Below are positions 15,164 through 23,229 of a stretch of 30,731 nt of DNA, piece after piece. Source of the DNA: JAYPLE01 sp047627515 (GTDB taxonomy: Bacteria; Bacteroidota; Bacteroidia; Cytophagales; Cyclobacteriaceae); assembly GCA_047627515.1 (NCBI GenBank), contig JBLHTU010000026.1, positions 1-30,731 on the forward strand. Reading direction: 5' to 3'. Below the pieces are notes generated by a model. The model worked only from the letters and a program-made list of their open reading frames with translations, ran no database searches and had not been told where the DNA came from. The position numbers and the translations under genes are program-made. Within the stretch, counting starts at the first letter, position 1. Each line of letters starts with the position of its first letter.

Positions 15164-15191
15164 GAATAAAAAAAGCCCCTTTTTGGAGCTT
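15164..15191 (-). terminator. Rho-independent terminator of the merR gene
   Basis: On the minus strand, stem AAGCTCC (15191-15185), loop AAAAA, stem GGGGCTT (15179-15173, one U-G wobble), then a T-run through 15168. It lies about 70 bases after the regulator stop and separates that gene from the sigma-crt promoter. Confidence 0.75.
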
Positions 15192-15261
15192 GATTTAGAT
15201 AGACGGTTATTTTACTTGTTTTTTGCTGTTTAAGCTTATTTGAGCATAGCTAAACAAATAG

Positions 15262-16158
15262 TTAGACTACTTCCTTCTTATTTTCTTCCACAAACTTTAC
15301 TAATTCATCAATTCTATTGAAGATTGAAACATTCTCAGGAAGCTGAAGGTCTTGACCAATCACTTGATACCCAGAAAGTAGGATGGATGAGTCAGGGAAT
15401 TTTGCTCCTAGTGTATTGACATAGGTTTGAATGTGTGATGGGCCAGGAGTGGAAGTAATCACTGTGATAATAAAATCCGGTTTATGAATCTTACATAATT
15501 CTTCCAGGTCGACCATTGGTAATGACTGACCCAAGTAGATTGAGCGATTTTGCCGCGCTTTGATGACGTAATCAGCAAACAGTAAGCTCATCTCATGCAA
15601 TTCTCCTTCCGGCAAAAAGAGAATATACTTCTTGGATTTCACCGCACTACTCACATATTGGTTATCGATTGCAACAATAAGTTTCTGACGAACTAGGTTG
15701 GAAATGAAGTGTTCTTGTGCTGGGTTGATAGCCCCGGTTTGCCATAGGATACCAATTTTCGACAGGAAGGGGTAAATAATATTGAGCATAGTCTTCTCAA
15801 ACCCTAACTTCTGGATATTAGTTGACATCAGCCTCTCAAACCTATCCTCATCTAGATCTACCATACAGATTGTCAAAGCATGGATTTGTTCGGGATATCT
15901 CAAGCTGATTTCCGTGAGGCGCAAAACTTCTCGTTGGATATCTCCCTCGTTCATTAGGGATATCTTGGAAATTTTGAATCCATTTTCCTTTAGTAAGGAT
16001 ACATTGAGAATTAGTTTTAAATCATTATCGTCGTAGAAACGAATGTTTGTGCCTGTCCGCTTCGGCTGAATCAACTCATATCTCTGTTCCCAAATACGTA
16101 TAGTATGGGCTTTAATTCCTGATAAATGCTCTAAATCTTTAATAGAAAACGTACCCAT
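15262..16158 (-). CDS. CarH/LitR-type MerR regulator with cobalamin-binding domain
   Basis: The 298-residue protein has an N-terminal MerR winged helix (about 1-70; HTIRIWEQRY, TGTNIRFYDDNDL), a B12-binding_2-type four-helix bundle (about 85-165) and a Rossmann-like cobalamin-binding domain (about 175-298). The light-sensor motif W-x9-EH is intact (Trp139, Glu149-His150). The lower-axial cobalamin ligand is present as His188 in GELHEM, although the usual Gly three residues later is Ser191. The residue after Trp139, which is the light-state His ligand in Thermus CarH (His132), is Gln140 here. CarH proteins are tetrameric repressors holding AdoCbl in the dark and releasing DNA in light. The gene lies directly upstream of the sigma-crt operon, supporting carotenoid control. 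It may be cotranscribed with the cruF-like gene 63 bases upstream. Confidence 0.9.
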   Translation of the reverse strand: MGTFSIKDLEHLSGIKAHTIRIWEQRYELIQPKRTGTNIRFYDDNDLKLILNVSLLKENGFKISKISLMNEGDIQREVLRLTEISLRYPEQIHALTICMVDLDEDRFERLMSTNIQKLGFEKTMLNIIYPFLSKIGILWQTGAINPAQEHFISNLVRQKLIVAIDNQYVSSAVKSKKYILFLPEGELHEMSLLFADYVIKARQNRSIYLGQSLPMVDLEELCKIHKPDFIITVITSTPGPSHIQTYVNTLGAKFPDSSILLSGYQVIGQDLQLPENVSIFNRIDELVKFVEENKKEVV

Positions 16159-16187
16159 CCTTTCTTATTTCCTGTCTTATTTGATGA

Positions 16188-16216
16188 ATAAACTGGTATT
16201 TTTCTGTTTTGTTTAT
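16188..16216. promoter_or_regulatory. Possible autoregulatory operator upstream of merR
   Basis: ATAAAC (16188-16193) and GTTTAT (16211-16216) form an inverted repeat with a 17-base spacer. The right side reads TTTTGTTTA (16207-16215), nine bases identical to the inner half-site of the sigma-crt array. The gap is one base longer than in that array, so binding by the same regulator is a tentative call. Confidence 0.35.
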
Positions 16217-16221
16217 CAGAC

Positions 16222-16851
16222 CTAGTAAAAAAGTATTACTGCTGTGAAGTAAGCAAGTTGACTGATAATAAGCGCGATTGCGGGTTTTGACGGTGAATTT
16301 TTGATCGTTTTGATAAAGACATATTGCATAAAAGCACTGATAAACCACCAAGCAAAGTAATTCTCGATAGGAATACCGTCACCAACCCACGTCCAGTACT
16401 CCAGCTTGATTGCTACTATTTCGATAAAAAAGTCGAGGAACAGCATCATGGTAGCACCGAGAATAATTTTATAAAAAAGAGTTTGTGAAATGTGTGAGGC
16501 AATAGTACCTGTGAGAGCGGCTAGCATAAACCAGTTAATGCCAATGACTAGAGGTACACCTAATAATTTTGGTCCAAGCACAGAGCTGTAACTGTATTGA
16601 CCAAATGGAATGCCGGTATGAACGCCTACTATTTCTACAGCCATTCCTATGCTGAAAGCGATGCCAAAAAATATTGCAGCAGATCGGTAGGGTTCTGTAT
16701 GTCTTGCCAGAAGCAAAGCACTTATCAGTAGGTTGACGGGTGTTAAGCTGATTGTAAGTGCAGACGTATCGGGTGACAGCGAGCCAACAATCCCCACAAA
16801 GTGGAGAATGATAATGATAAAAATAGAAGAATTAATTGATTTAAAATTCAT
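16222..16851 (-). CDS. cruF: CruF-like carotenoid biosynthesis protein (DUF422), probable 1',2'-hydratase
   Basis: A 209-residue membrane protein with about six to seven hydrophobic spans and DUF422-type segments: GIPFGQYSYSSVLGPKLLGVPLVIGINWFM in pieces at about 80-110, and FLDFFIEIVAIKLEYWTW near 138-156 with acidic residues in the membrane. Family members include CruF, which hydrates the linear end of gamma-carotene, and bisanhydrobacterioruberin hydratase in archaea. Assignment to a hydratase follows from the family and from CrtYcd and CrtZ nearby; the exact substrate is inferred. It lies upstream of the CarH-like gene, 63 bases apart on the same strand, and diverges from the DUF4286 gene across a 45-base gap. 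Confidence 0.75.
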   Translation of the reverse strand: MNFKSINSSIFIIIILHFVGIVGSLSPDTSALTISLTPVNLLISALLLARHTEPYRSAAIFFGIAFSIGMAVEIVGVHTGIPFGQYSYSSVLGPKLLGVPLVIGINWFMLAALTGTIASHISQTLFYKIILGATMMLFLDFFIEIVAIKLEYWTWVGDGIPIENYFAWWFISAFMQYVFIKTIKNSPSKPAIALIISQLAYFTAVILFY

Positions 16852-16860
16852 ACTCTTAGC

Positions 16861-16887
16861 TTAACCGAGATAGATTTGTTTGGTTAA
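16861..16887. promoter_or_regulatory. Inverted repeat in the cruF-like / DUF4286 divergent gap
   Basis: TTAACC (16861-16866) and GGTTAA (16882-16887) form a perfect 6-base inverted repeat with a 15-base spacer, in a gap of only 45 bases. Size and ends resemble the TTAAAC / GTTTAA repeat before the sigma gene. It could be a related operator, but the spacing differs by one base. Confidence 0.25.
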
Positions 16888-16896
16888 CATTAATCA

Positions 16897-17208
16897 ATGA
16901 AAATGATAGTTTACAATGTGACAGTAAATGTGGCGCAAGAGGTTGCTGCTGAATGGCTAGAATGGATGAAAGCTGACCATATACCAAAAGTAATGGCCAC
17001 AGGGCATTTTGTGAATAGTAAGATGCTGAAAATGCTAAGTGAGCACCCTGATGCCGATGGCAGCACGTATGCCATTCAATACTACAGTAACTCCATTGAA
17101 GAGTTAAATAATTACCTGAATAACAAGGCATCAGCATTGCAAAAGGAGCACATTGACAAATACGGTGATCGTTGTCTAGCGTTTAGGACGATACTAGAGG
17201 AAATCTAA
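16897..17208 (+). CDS. DUF4286 family protein
   Basis: A 103-residue soluble protein beginning MKMIVYNVTVNVAQEVAAEWLEWMKADHIP, which matches the DUF4286 family of Bacteroidota: a small alpha/beta fold of unknown function. It reads away from the carotenoid genes. Its last 15 bases overlap the 3' end of the convergent acetyltransferase gene. No signal peptide or catalytic motif is visible, and no function can be given. Confidence 0.8.
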   Translation: MKMIVYNVTVNVAQEVAAEWLEWMKADHIPKVMATGHFVNSKMLKMLSEHPDADGSTYAIQYYSNSIEELNNYLNNKASALQKEHIDKYGDRCLAFRTILEEI

Positions 17209-17643
17209 GTTGCAATTAGTCCAGTTGTCTTCCATGACGGCATCATACTTTTTGTAAAAATTGATTGCGGGCTCGTTCCAATCTAGTACTTGCCACATCA
17301 TACCGGTACATTGTGTGGATTTGCCTATGGCAATGGTGGCTTCAAATAGTTGTTTTCCAAAGCCGTTTCCCCTCTCTGCTTCAGTCACAATTAGATCTTC
17401 GAGGTAGATCCTTTTTCCTTTCCAGGTTGAATACCTGTAGTAGTAAATGCTGGCGCCAATTATCACGTCACCTTTTTCGGCAACTATAAATCCAAATATT
17501 GGATTGTCCCCAAATCCATCAACCACCATTTTCTCGATGGTATTGCTTACTTGATCTAGTGAGTGCTCGTAGGTAGCAAGCTCTTTGATCAGATTTAGTA
17601 AAGCAGGAAGGTCTTTATGTTGTCCCGTTCGAATGTTGGTCAT
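17194..17643 (-). CDS. GNAT N-acetyltransferase, SSAT-like
   Basis: A 149-residue GNAT protein. The acetyl-CoA loop is ERGNGFGKQL (about residues 89-98). The segments YYRYSTWKGKRIYLEDLIV and WNEPAINFYKKYDA closely follow the spermidine/spermine and thialysine acetyltransferase branch (SSAT1/SSAT2). Likely substrates are therefore polyamines or amino-acid amines such as thialysine; the sequence alone does not decide. A hairpin terminator at 17648-17685 separates it from the upstream peptidase gene, so it probably has its own promoter. Confidence 0.85.
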   Translation of the reverse strand: MTNIRTGQHKDLPALLNLIKELATYEHSLDQVSNTIEKMVVDGFGDNPIFGFIVAEKGDVIIGASIYYYRYSTWKGKRIYLEDLIVTEAERGNGFGKQLFEATIAIGKSTQCTGMMWQVLDWNEPAINFYKKYDAVMEDNWTNCNLDFL

Positions 17644-17647
17644 AATT

Positions 17648-17685
17648 TAAAAAGGGTTACTCAGCTCTGGTTGGGCTAAGTAACC
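17648..17685 (-). terminator. Rho-independent terminator of the prolyl oligopeptidase gene
   Basis: GGTTACT-x-AGC (17655-17665) pairs with GCT-x-AGTAACC (17675-17685), one mismatch, loop of 9 bases. On the minus strand it is followed by CCTTTTTAAATT, giving the U-tract. It starts 15 bases after the peptidase stop codon. Confidence 0.7.
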
Positions 17686-17699
17686 GTTAATAGGTATCA

Positions 17700-19856
17700 T
17701 TACATTTTTTCCTTAGCAATCTCAGGAAGCACTCCCATGTTGTACCAAGCAAATGCAAAACGGTCTGCCCATTGATCGATTTGTTTTGAAACAGGTGTAC
17801 CTGCACCATGACCCGCATCAGTTTCTATTCTGATCAATACCGGGCTGTTTCCAGTGTGTTTTTCCTGTAGCTCAGCTGCGAACTTGAACGAATGCGCTGG
17901 CACAACCCGATCATCATGATCTGCAGTGGTTACCATTGTGGCTGGATAAGCTGTATTGGCTTTCACATTATGTACTGGCGAGTATCCACGTAGGTACTCA
18001 AACATTTCTGCTGACTCTTCTGAAGTGCCATAATCATACGCCCATCCAGCACCGGCTGTGAATTTGTGGTATCTAAGCATATCCATTACGCCGACTGCAG
18101 GAAAGGCAACCTTTGCAAGGTCAGGTCTTTGCGTCATCGTCGCACCGACTAGCAGACCTCCATTAGACCCGCCAGCAATTGCCAGGTAATCAGATGAGGT
18201 GTACTTTTCACTGATCAAATATTCGCCAGCAGCAATAAAGTCATCAAACACATTTTGTTTTTGCATTTTAGTGCCAGCTACGTGCCATTCTTCACCATAC
18301 TCTCCACCACCACGTAAGTTGGGCTGCGCATAAATACCTCCATTTTCTAGCCACAAGATTCTGGCGGTGCTAAAAGAAGGTGTCAAGCTGATATTAAAAC
18401 CTCCGTATGCATACAGATATGTTGGGTTCTTGCCATTCAATTCTAACCCTTTTTTATGTACGATGAACATTGGAACTTTCGTGCCGTCTTTACTGGTGTA
18501 GAAAACCTGCTTGGTTTCATAATCCTCAGGCTTGAAGTCTACTTCAGGCTTTTTGTATAAAGTACTAATGCCAGAAGCGATATCATACTTGAATATTGTC
18601 CTTGGGTAGGTAAATGATGTAAAGGAATAATACAAGAAGTCCTCTGAGTCTCGGCCTCCAAAACCATTCGCACTTCCTATACCTGGTAACTCTACATCTC
18701 TGATTTTATCTCCTTGCAAGTCATACTGCATTACGATATCCTTGGCATCCATCATATATCCAGCGAAGATGTAACCACCTGCAGTGTTTGCGCCTAGTAC
18801 ATTTTCAGTTTCCGCAATTAGATCGACCCAAGTATCGACTGTTGGGTTTGCGATGGTCGTTTCAATAATTCTTTTGTTGGGTGCATTTAAGTTTGTCTGA
18901 AGTATTAAGCGCTCTCCATCGGTCGTAAGCACACGCTTTTCGCTAGAGAGATTGGTATCTATTTCAATGATTTTCGAATTTGGTTTCGAAAGATCCTTCA
19001 CAAATAAAGCATTACCACTGGTGCTTTGGGCTCCAGAGATCACTAGGTATCTATTATCCTCTGTGACATATCCTGAGATATAACGAAAGGGTTGCACCTC
19101 ACCACCAAAAACTAATTGATCTTCTGATTGGGCGGTGCCTAGTTTATGATAGTACAGCTTATGCACTTGTGTCTTGGCTGATAGCTGGCTGCCATCGGTC
19201 GGGACGTCATATGAGCTGTAGTAGAAGCCGTCATTTTCTAGCCACGATAAACCTGAAAACTTAACGTTTTGCAATGTGTCCTCCACGATAGCTCCAGTCT
19301 CAGTGTTCATGATCAGTGCTTTTCTCCAATCTGAACCACCTATCGAAATCAGATAGCCAAAGAGACTTCCATCATCAGTAAATGATGAACTTGCAAGAGA
19401 GATAGTACCATTGTCAGAAAATGTATTGGGATCTAAGAACACTTCAGCATTTTCCTCGCCGGACATGGACCGATACATTACACTTTGATTTTGTAATCCA
19501 TCATTTTTATAGAAATACTCATAATCTCCATGTTTTGTGGGAGCGGAAGCCCGTTCAAAGTCAAAGAGCTTCGTCAGTCTGTCTTTTAGGTTCTGGCGGT
19601 AGTCGATCTTATTCAAATACGAGAAAGTGACTTTATTTTGAGCGGAGACCCAGTCGGCAGTTTCTTCTGATAAATCGTCTTCAAGCCATCGGTAAGGGTC
19701 GGGTACGTCGACACCAAAATAGGAGTCAACCGTATCGACTTTATCTGTTACTGGATAGGCTAGATTGCTTGCGGCGGGTCCCGAATCAGGGGATGATTGA
19801 CAGCCTGCAATTACTAGTGTTGCGACTGCCATTGTAGTTAAAGAGCTTCTTGACAT
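17700..19856 (-). CDS. Prolyl oligopeptidase (S9A), lipoprotein
   Basis: A 718-residue serine peptidase cleaving after proline in short peptides. The N-terminus MSRSSLTTMAVATLVIAGC is a lipoprotein signal with Cys19 as the lipidated residue, placing it in the periplasm or on an outer-membrane face. The S9A start PVTDKVDTVDSYFGVDVPDPYRWLED begins near residue 35, followed by the seven-bladed propeller (about 100-450) and the alpha/beta hydrolase domain. The catalytic triad is Ser564 (GGSNGG), Asp in ADHDDRVVP (about 648-649) and His683 (DAGHGAG). Length is normal for the family with a signal added. It follows serS by 65 bases on the same strand; a terminator lies downstream. Confidence 0.94.
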   Translation of the reverse strand: MSRSSLTTMAVATLVIAGCQSSPDSGPAASNLAYPVTDKVDTVDSYFGVDVPDPYRWLEDDLSEETADWVSAQNKVTFSYLNKIDYRQNLKDRLTKLFDFERASAPTKHGDYEYFYKNDGLQNQSVMYRSMSGEENAEVFLDPNTFSDNGTISLASSSFTDDGSLFGYLISIGGSDWRKALIMNTETGAIVEDTLQNVKFSGLSWLENDGFYYSSYDVPTDGSQLSAKTQVHKLYYHKLGTAQSEDQLVFGGEVQPFRYISGYVTEDNRYLVISGAQSTSGNALFVKDLSKPNSKIIEIDTNLSSEKRVLTTDGERLILQTNLNAPNKRIIETTIANPTVDTWVDLIAETENVLGANTAGGYIFAGYMMDAKDIVMQYDLQGDKIRDVELPGIGSANGFGGRDSEDFLYYSFTSFTYPRTIFKYDIASGISTLYKKPEVDFKPEDYETKQVFYTSKDGTKVPMFIVHKKGLELNGKNPTYLYAYGGFNISLTPSFSTARILWLENGGIYAQPNLRGGGEYGEEWHVAGTKMQKQNVFDDFIAAGEYLISEKYTSSDYLAIAGGSNGGLLVGATMTQRPDLAKVAFPAVGVMDMLRYHKFTAGAGWAYDYGTSEESAEMFEYLRGYSPVHNVKANTAYPATMVTTADHDDRVVPAHSFKFAAELQEKHTGNSPVLIRIETDAGHGAGTPVSKQIDQWADRFAFAWYNMGVLPEIAKEKM

Positions 19857-19921
19857 AATCGATTTTTTTGACTAAAGTACTCAAACGAAGAAGATTTTTG
19901 CAACAGGTTTTCGCTAAGCGG

Positions 19922-21199
19922 TCAAAGTCGTATGCTTTTGAATCCTGTGTAGGGAACGAGCACTTCTGGAATGAGTATTTCATTCTCAAGCTGATTGTTC
20001 TCCAAAAGGGCTGCTAAAATACGTGGTACCGCCAGTGCACTTCCATTTAAAGTATGGGCAAGTTGTTTTTTTCCGTCAGCAGTTTTGTATCTGAGTTTCA
20101 ACCTATTAGACTGAAAGGCTTCGAAATTTGAGACTGAACTTACTTCAAGCCATTTTTGCTGCGCAGCCGAGTAGACCTCAAAGTCGTACGTCAGAGATGA
20201 AGTAAACCCCAGGTCTCCTGCACACAGTTTTAAGATGCGATAAGGTAGGCCAAGGCTGGCTACAAGCGACTCTACATGAATTATCATTTGTTCTAGCGCC
20301 GCTTCAGAAGCTTCTGGGGTAGACAGTTGGACGATTTCAACTTTATCAAATTGATGTAGTCGATTTAATCCTCTTACATGTGCTCCCCAAGAGCCGGCTT
20401 CTCTTCGAAAACAAGGCGTATACCCAACATGCCGGACTGGTAAATCCTTCTCATCTAGAATGACATCTCGATACATATTGGTTATCGGAACTTCTGCCGT
20501 TGGGATCATGTACAGTCCGGTGTCTTCAATGTGATACATCTGACCTTCCTTATCTGGTAACTGACCTGTACCATAGCCAGACGCTTCATTTACAATAATC
20601 GGGGGTTGCACTTCCTGAAACCCTTTTTCAATTGCTTGATCTAAAAAATAGTTGATTAAAGCCCTAACAAGTCGTGCCCCTTCTTTTTTGTAGAATGGGA
20701 ATCCTGCGCCTGCTACTTTATTTCCTAATTCAAAGTCAATCAAATCATATTTAGCAATCAAATCCCAATGAGGCACGGCATAAGAAGGAAGCTCAGGCAT
20801 GATGCCGGCTGTTTTGATGATCTCATTGTCTTCCTCATTTTTACCTGCTGGGACTATTGAGTTGGGGATATTTGGTATGTTATACAGCAGTTTAATAAGT
20901 TCAGCTTCGTCTTCTTGCAATTTTTCGCCTAATTGTTTCGACTTGGATTTTAGCTCACTTGTTTGTGCTTTGATAGCTTCCGCCTCAGCCAATTGCCCGT
21001 CTTTCATAAGCCCACCGATTTGTTTCGCCAATTGATTTGAATTGGCGAGAAGCTCATCTAAGTTTTGCTGTGTTTTTTTTCGTTGGTTGTCCTTATCAAT
21101 TATTTCAAGCAGAAGATCTTCGGCTTCGGTAATACCTCTTTTATGTAAACCCTCTTTGTACGACTCGAGATTTTCTCTGATGTTAGAAACAAGCAACAT
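19922..21199 (-). CDS. serS: Seryl-tRNA synthetase
   Basis: A class II synthetase of about 425 residues charging tRNA-Ser. The N-terminal coiled-coil arm (about 25-105, rich in Lys/Glu/Gln) is followed by the catalytic domain with motif 2 FRREAGSWG, the GLNRLHQFDKVEIV strand and motif 3 TLNGSALAVPRILAALLENNQ in the last 60 residues. I place the start at ATG 21199 (MLLVSNIREN). The frame continues upstream to 21253, but that part adds an atypical hydrophobic leader and overlaps the likely promoter, so it is not coding. Confidence 0.95.
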   Translation of the reverse strand: MLLVSNIRENLESYKEGLHKRGITEAEDLLLEIIDKDNQRKKTQQNLDELLANSNQLAKQIGGLMKDGQLAEAEAIKAQTSELKSKSKQLGEKLQEDEAELIKLLYNIPNIPNSIVPAGKNEEDNEIIKTAGIMPELPSYAVPHWDLIAKYDLIDFELGNKVAGAGFPFYKKEGARLVRALINYFLDQAIEKGFQEVQPPIIVNEASGYGTGQLPDKEGQMYHIEDTGLYMIPTAEVPITNMYRDVILDEKDLPVRHVGYTPCFRREAGSWGAHVRGLNRLHQFDKVEIVQLSTPEASEAALEQMIIHVESLVASLGLPYRILKLCAGDLGFTSSLTYDFEVYSAAQQKWLEVSSVSNFEAFQSNRLKLRYKTADGKKQLAHTLNGSALAVPRILAALLENNQLENEILIPEVLVPYTGFKSIRL

Positions 21200-21224
21200 G
21201 GCTAAAACGATTAATTGTGAGAGA

Positions 21225-21253
21225 CAAAAATAGGGTAAGCAAAGAAGTGACAA
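21225..21253 (-). promoter_or_regulatory. Likely serS promoter
   Basis: On the minus strand, TTG (21253-21251), 18 bases, then TATTTTTG (21232-21225), an exact TAnnTTTG -7 element. Transcription would start near 21218, leaving about 18 bases before the ATG at 21199. The rest of the serS-rho gap (21254-21439) shows no clear rho promoter. Confidence 0.5.
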
Positions 21254-21439
21254 TAGAAAATTTGCAGATTATACTACTATAATAAAAAGAATGAATAGTT
21301 TGTGTACTATCGCTTAACTACATATTATTGTATGTCCATTCACAGCGACATCAGAATTCGCACCTCGTACGGCTCTGAAATTTTTATATCACATCACATT
21401 TCTGATAACACAATCATCACTCGATCATTCGATTAATTT

Positions 21440-23161
21440 ATGTACACATTAGACGATCTAAACGTCAGGTTACTTTCTGAACTCAAAGAAATTGCAGAAG
21501 AGCTAGGCGTAAAGAATGCCAAAAAGGCACCCAAAAACGACCTTGTTTATATGATCCTTGACCATCAGGCAACCTTGCCAGATAGCGAGATCAATAAAAT
21601 CAACAAAGGGAAACAAGTAGAAAAGCCATCTGAACCTTCTTCAGAGGAAAAAGCGGAGACTCCCAGGCCAAAAAGGAGAAAGAACGTAAAAGACCCTAAA
21701 GACAGCAAAAAACCAGTTGAAAAGCCTGTTGAAAAATTGGCAAATCCTACTGATGGAAATGCGGAAGAGCTACTTAAATCACTGGATATGGAGCTAGAGG
21801 GAGCCCCAAAGAAAGAACAACGTACTCCAAACAGAGAGCCAAGAAAGAAGCAAGAACAAGCGACTGAAGGTGAAGGTGAAGGTGAAGGTGAAGGTGAAGG
21901 TGAAGGTGAAGTGGCTGAACAGAGCCAAAACAAGCCAAGAAGAGAAAAAAGACCGACTGAGTCTGATGAGGAACGCGCCCAGAGACAGAAGGAAAGAGAC
22001 GAAAGAAATGCTAGACGTGAGGAACATGCCCAAAACATAAAAGACTTTGAGGGACTGATCAACAACGAAGGTGTTTTGGAGATCATGCAAGATGGTTACG
22101 GCTTTTTGCGATCAAGTGACTACAATTATCTTGCTTCACCTGATGATATATATGTATCACCTTCTCAGATCAAATTATTTGGTCTGAAGACTGGGGACAC
22201 TGTTTGTGGTGAAATTAGACCGCCTAAAGATGGAGAGAAGTATTTCGCTCTGCTGAAGGTAGATTCAGTGAATGGAAAGACGACAGAAGAGATTAGAGAT
22301 CGCGTTGCTTTCGAATATTTGACGCCTCTGTTCCCTGAGGAGAGATTAAAGCTTAGCGGCAAACCTGATAATTACTCAGCTAGAATACTAGATATGTTTG
22401 CTCCGATCGGTAAAGGGCAGAGAGGGATGATAGTTGCTCAGCCAAAAACAGGTAAAACAGTATTGCTCAAAAACATAGCGAATGCTATTGCTGAGAATCA
22501 CCCGGAAGTTTATCTGATGATCTTATTGATCGATGAGCGACCAGAGGAAGTAACTGATATGGCACGCTCAGTAAAGGCTGAAGTGGTTGCTTCTACTTTT
22601 GATGAGCAAGCCGACCGACACGTTAAAGTGGCGTCAATTGTACTTGAGAAAGCAAAAAGAATGGTAGAGTGTGGTCACGATGTTGTGATCCTTCTTGATT
22701 CGATCACTCGACTAGCCAGAGCTTACAACACTGTGGTACCTTCATCTGGAAAAATCTTGTCTGGTGGTGTAGATGCAAATGCTCTTCATAAACCCAAAAG
22801 ATTCTTTGGAGCTGCTAGAAATGTAGAAAATGGTGGATCGTTGACAATCATTGCTACCGCGCTTATTGAAACCGGTTCCAAAATGGATGAGGTGATCTTT
22901 GAAGAATTCAAAGGAACTGGTAATATGGAACTTCAGCTTGATCGTAAGCTTTCCAATAAAAGAGTTTATCCTGCTATTGATGTTCCTTCTTCTGGTACGA
23001 GACGTGAAGATCTATTAATGGATAAAGAAGAACTAAGAAGAGTATGGATACTCCGTAAATTCATGTCTGATATGACTAGCGTTGAAGCTATGGAATTCCT
23101 ACAGGATAGAATGAAAGGAACCAGAAACAATGATGAGTTTTTGGTGTCGATGAATAAATAA
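21440..23161 (+). CDS. rho: Transcription termination factor Rho
   Basis: A 573-residue RNA-dependent ATPase, hexameric helicase ending transcription. Residues 1-45 are a Rho_N domain. Residues about 50-200 are a charged Lys/Glu/Pro/Arg-rich insert, as is common in Bacteroidota Rho, and include an E(GE)7 tract (residues 143-157). The cold-shock-type RNA-binding domain follows (EGVLEIMQDGYGFLRS, about 213-228), then the RecA fold with Walker A PKTGKT (335-340), Walker B VVILLDSITRLARAYN, and the Q- and R-loop region SGGVDANALHKPKRFFGAAR. The 240-base gap upstream is shared with serS. A strong hairpin at 23181-23215 ends the transcript. Confidence 0.97.
   Translation: MYTLDDLNVRLLSELKEIAEELGVKNAKKAPKNDLVYMILDHQATLPDSEINKINKGKQVEKPSEPSSEEKAETPRPKRRKNVKDPKDSKKPVEKPVEKLANPTDGNAEELLKSLDMELEGAPKKEQRTPNREPRKKQEQATEGEGEGEGEGEGEGEVAEQSQNKPRREKRPTESDEERAQRQKERDERNARREEHAQNIKDFEGLINNEGVLEIMQDGYGFLRSSDYNYLASPDDIYVSPSQIKLFGLKTGDTVCGEIRPPKDGEKYFALLKVDSVNGKTTEEIRDRVAFEYLTPLFPEERLKLSGKPDNYSARILDMFAPIGKGQRGMIVAQPKTGKTVLLKNIANAIAENHPEVYLMILLIDERPEEVTDMARSVKAEVVASTFDEQADRHVKVASIVLEKAKRMVECGHDVVILLDSITRLARAYNTVVPSSGKILSGGVDANALHKPKRFFGAARNVENGGSLTIIATALIETGSKMDEVIFEEFKGTGNMELQLDRKLSNKRVYPAIDVPSSGTRREDLLMDKEELRRVWILRKFMSDMTSVEAMEFLQDRMKGTRNNDEFLVSMNK
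21869..21910 (+). repeat. Hexanucleotide tandem repeat (GGTGAA)7 within rho
   Basis: Seven perfect GGTGAA copies in frame encode a Gly-Glu tract in the disordered linker of Rho. Gain or loss of a unit keeps the frame, so the length can vary between strains without a frameshift. Confidence 0.95.
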
Positions 23162-23180
23162 TCGTACTCAAGCTACTAAG

Positions 23181-23215
23181 AATAAAAAAAGGGACTCATT
23201 GTCCCTTTTTTTATT
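23181..23215. terminator. Bidirectional rho-independent terminator
   Basis: GGGAC (23191-23195), loop TCATT, GTCCC (23201-23205), extended by an A-run on the left (AATAAAAAAA) pairing with a T-run on the right (TTTTTTTATT). It serves both rho and the convergent dehydrogenase gene, whose stop is at 23230. Confidence 0.85.
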
Positions 23216-23229
23216 CTTTCACGTCTACT

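Noticed and set aside
21199..21253. N-terminal extension of SerS in the open frame
   Set aside because: It adds a Cys/Leu-rich leader absent from seryl-tRNA synthetases and covers the likely -7 element at 21225-21232; ATG 21199 matches the family start.
21565..22086. 173-codon minus-strand frame rich in Ser-Pro repeats inside rho
   Set aside because: It is the antisense of the GGTGAA repeat and charged linker of rho; the composition follows from the repeat and no family is recognisable.
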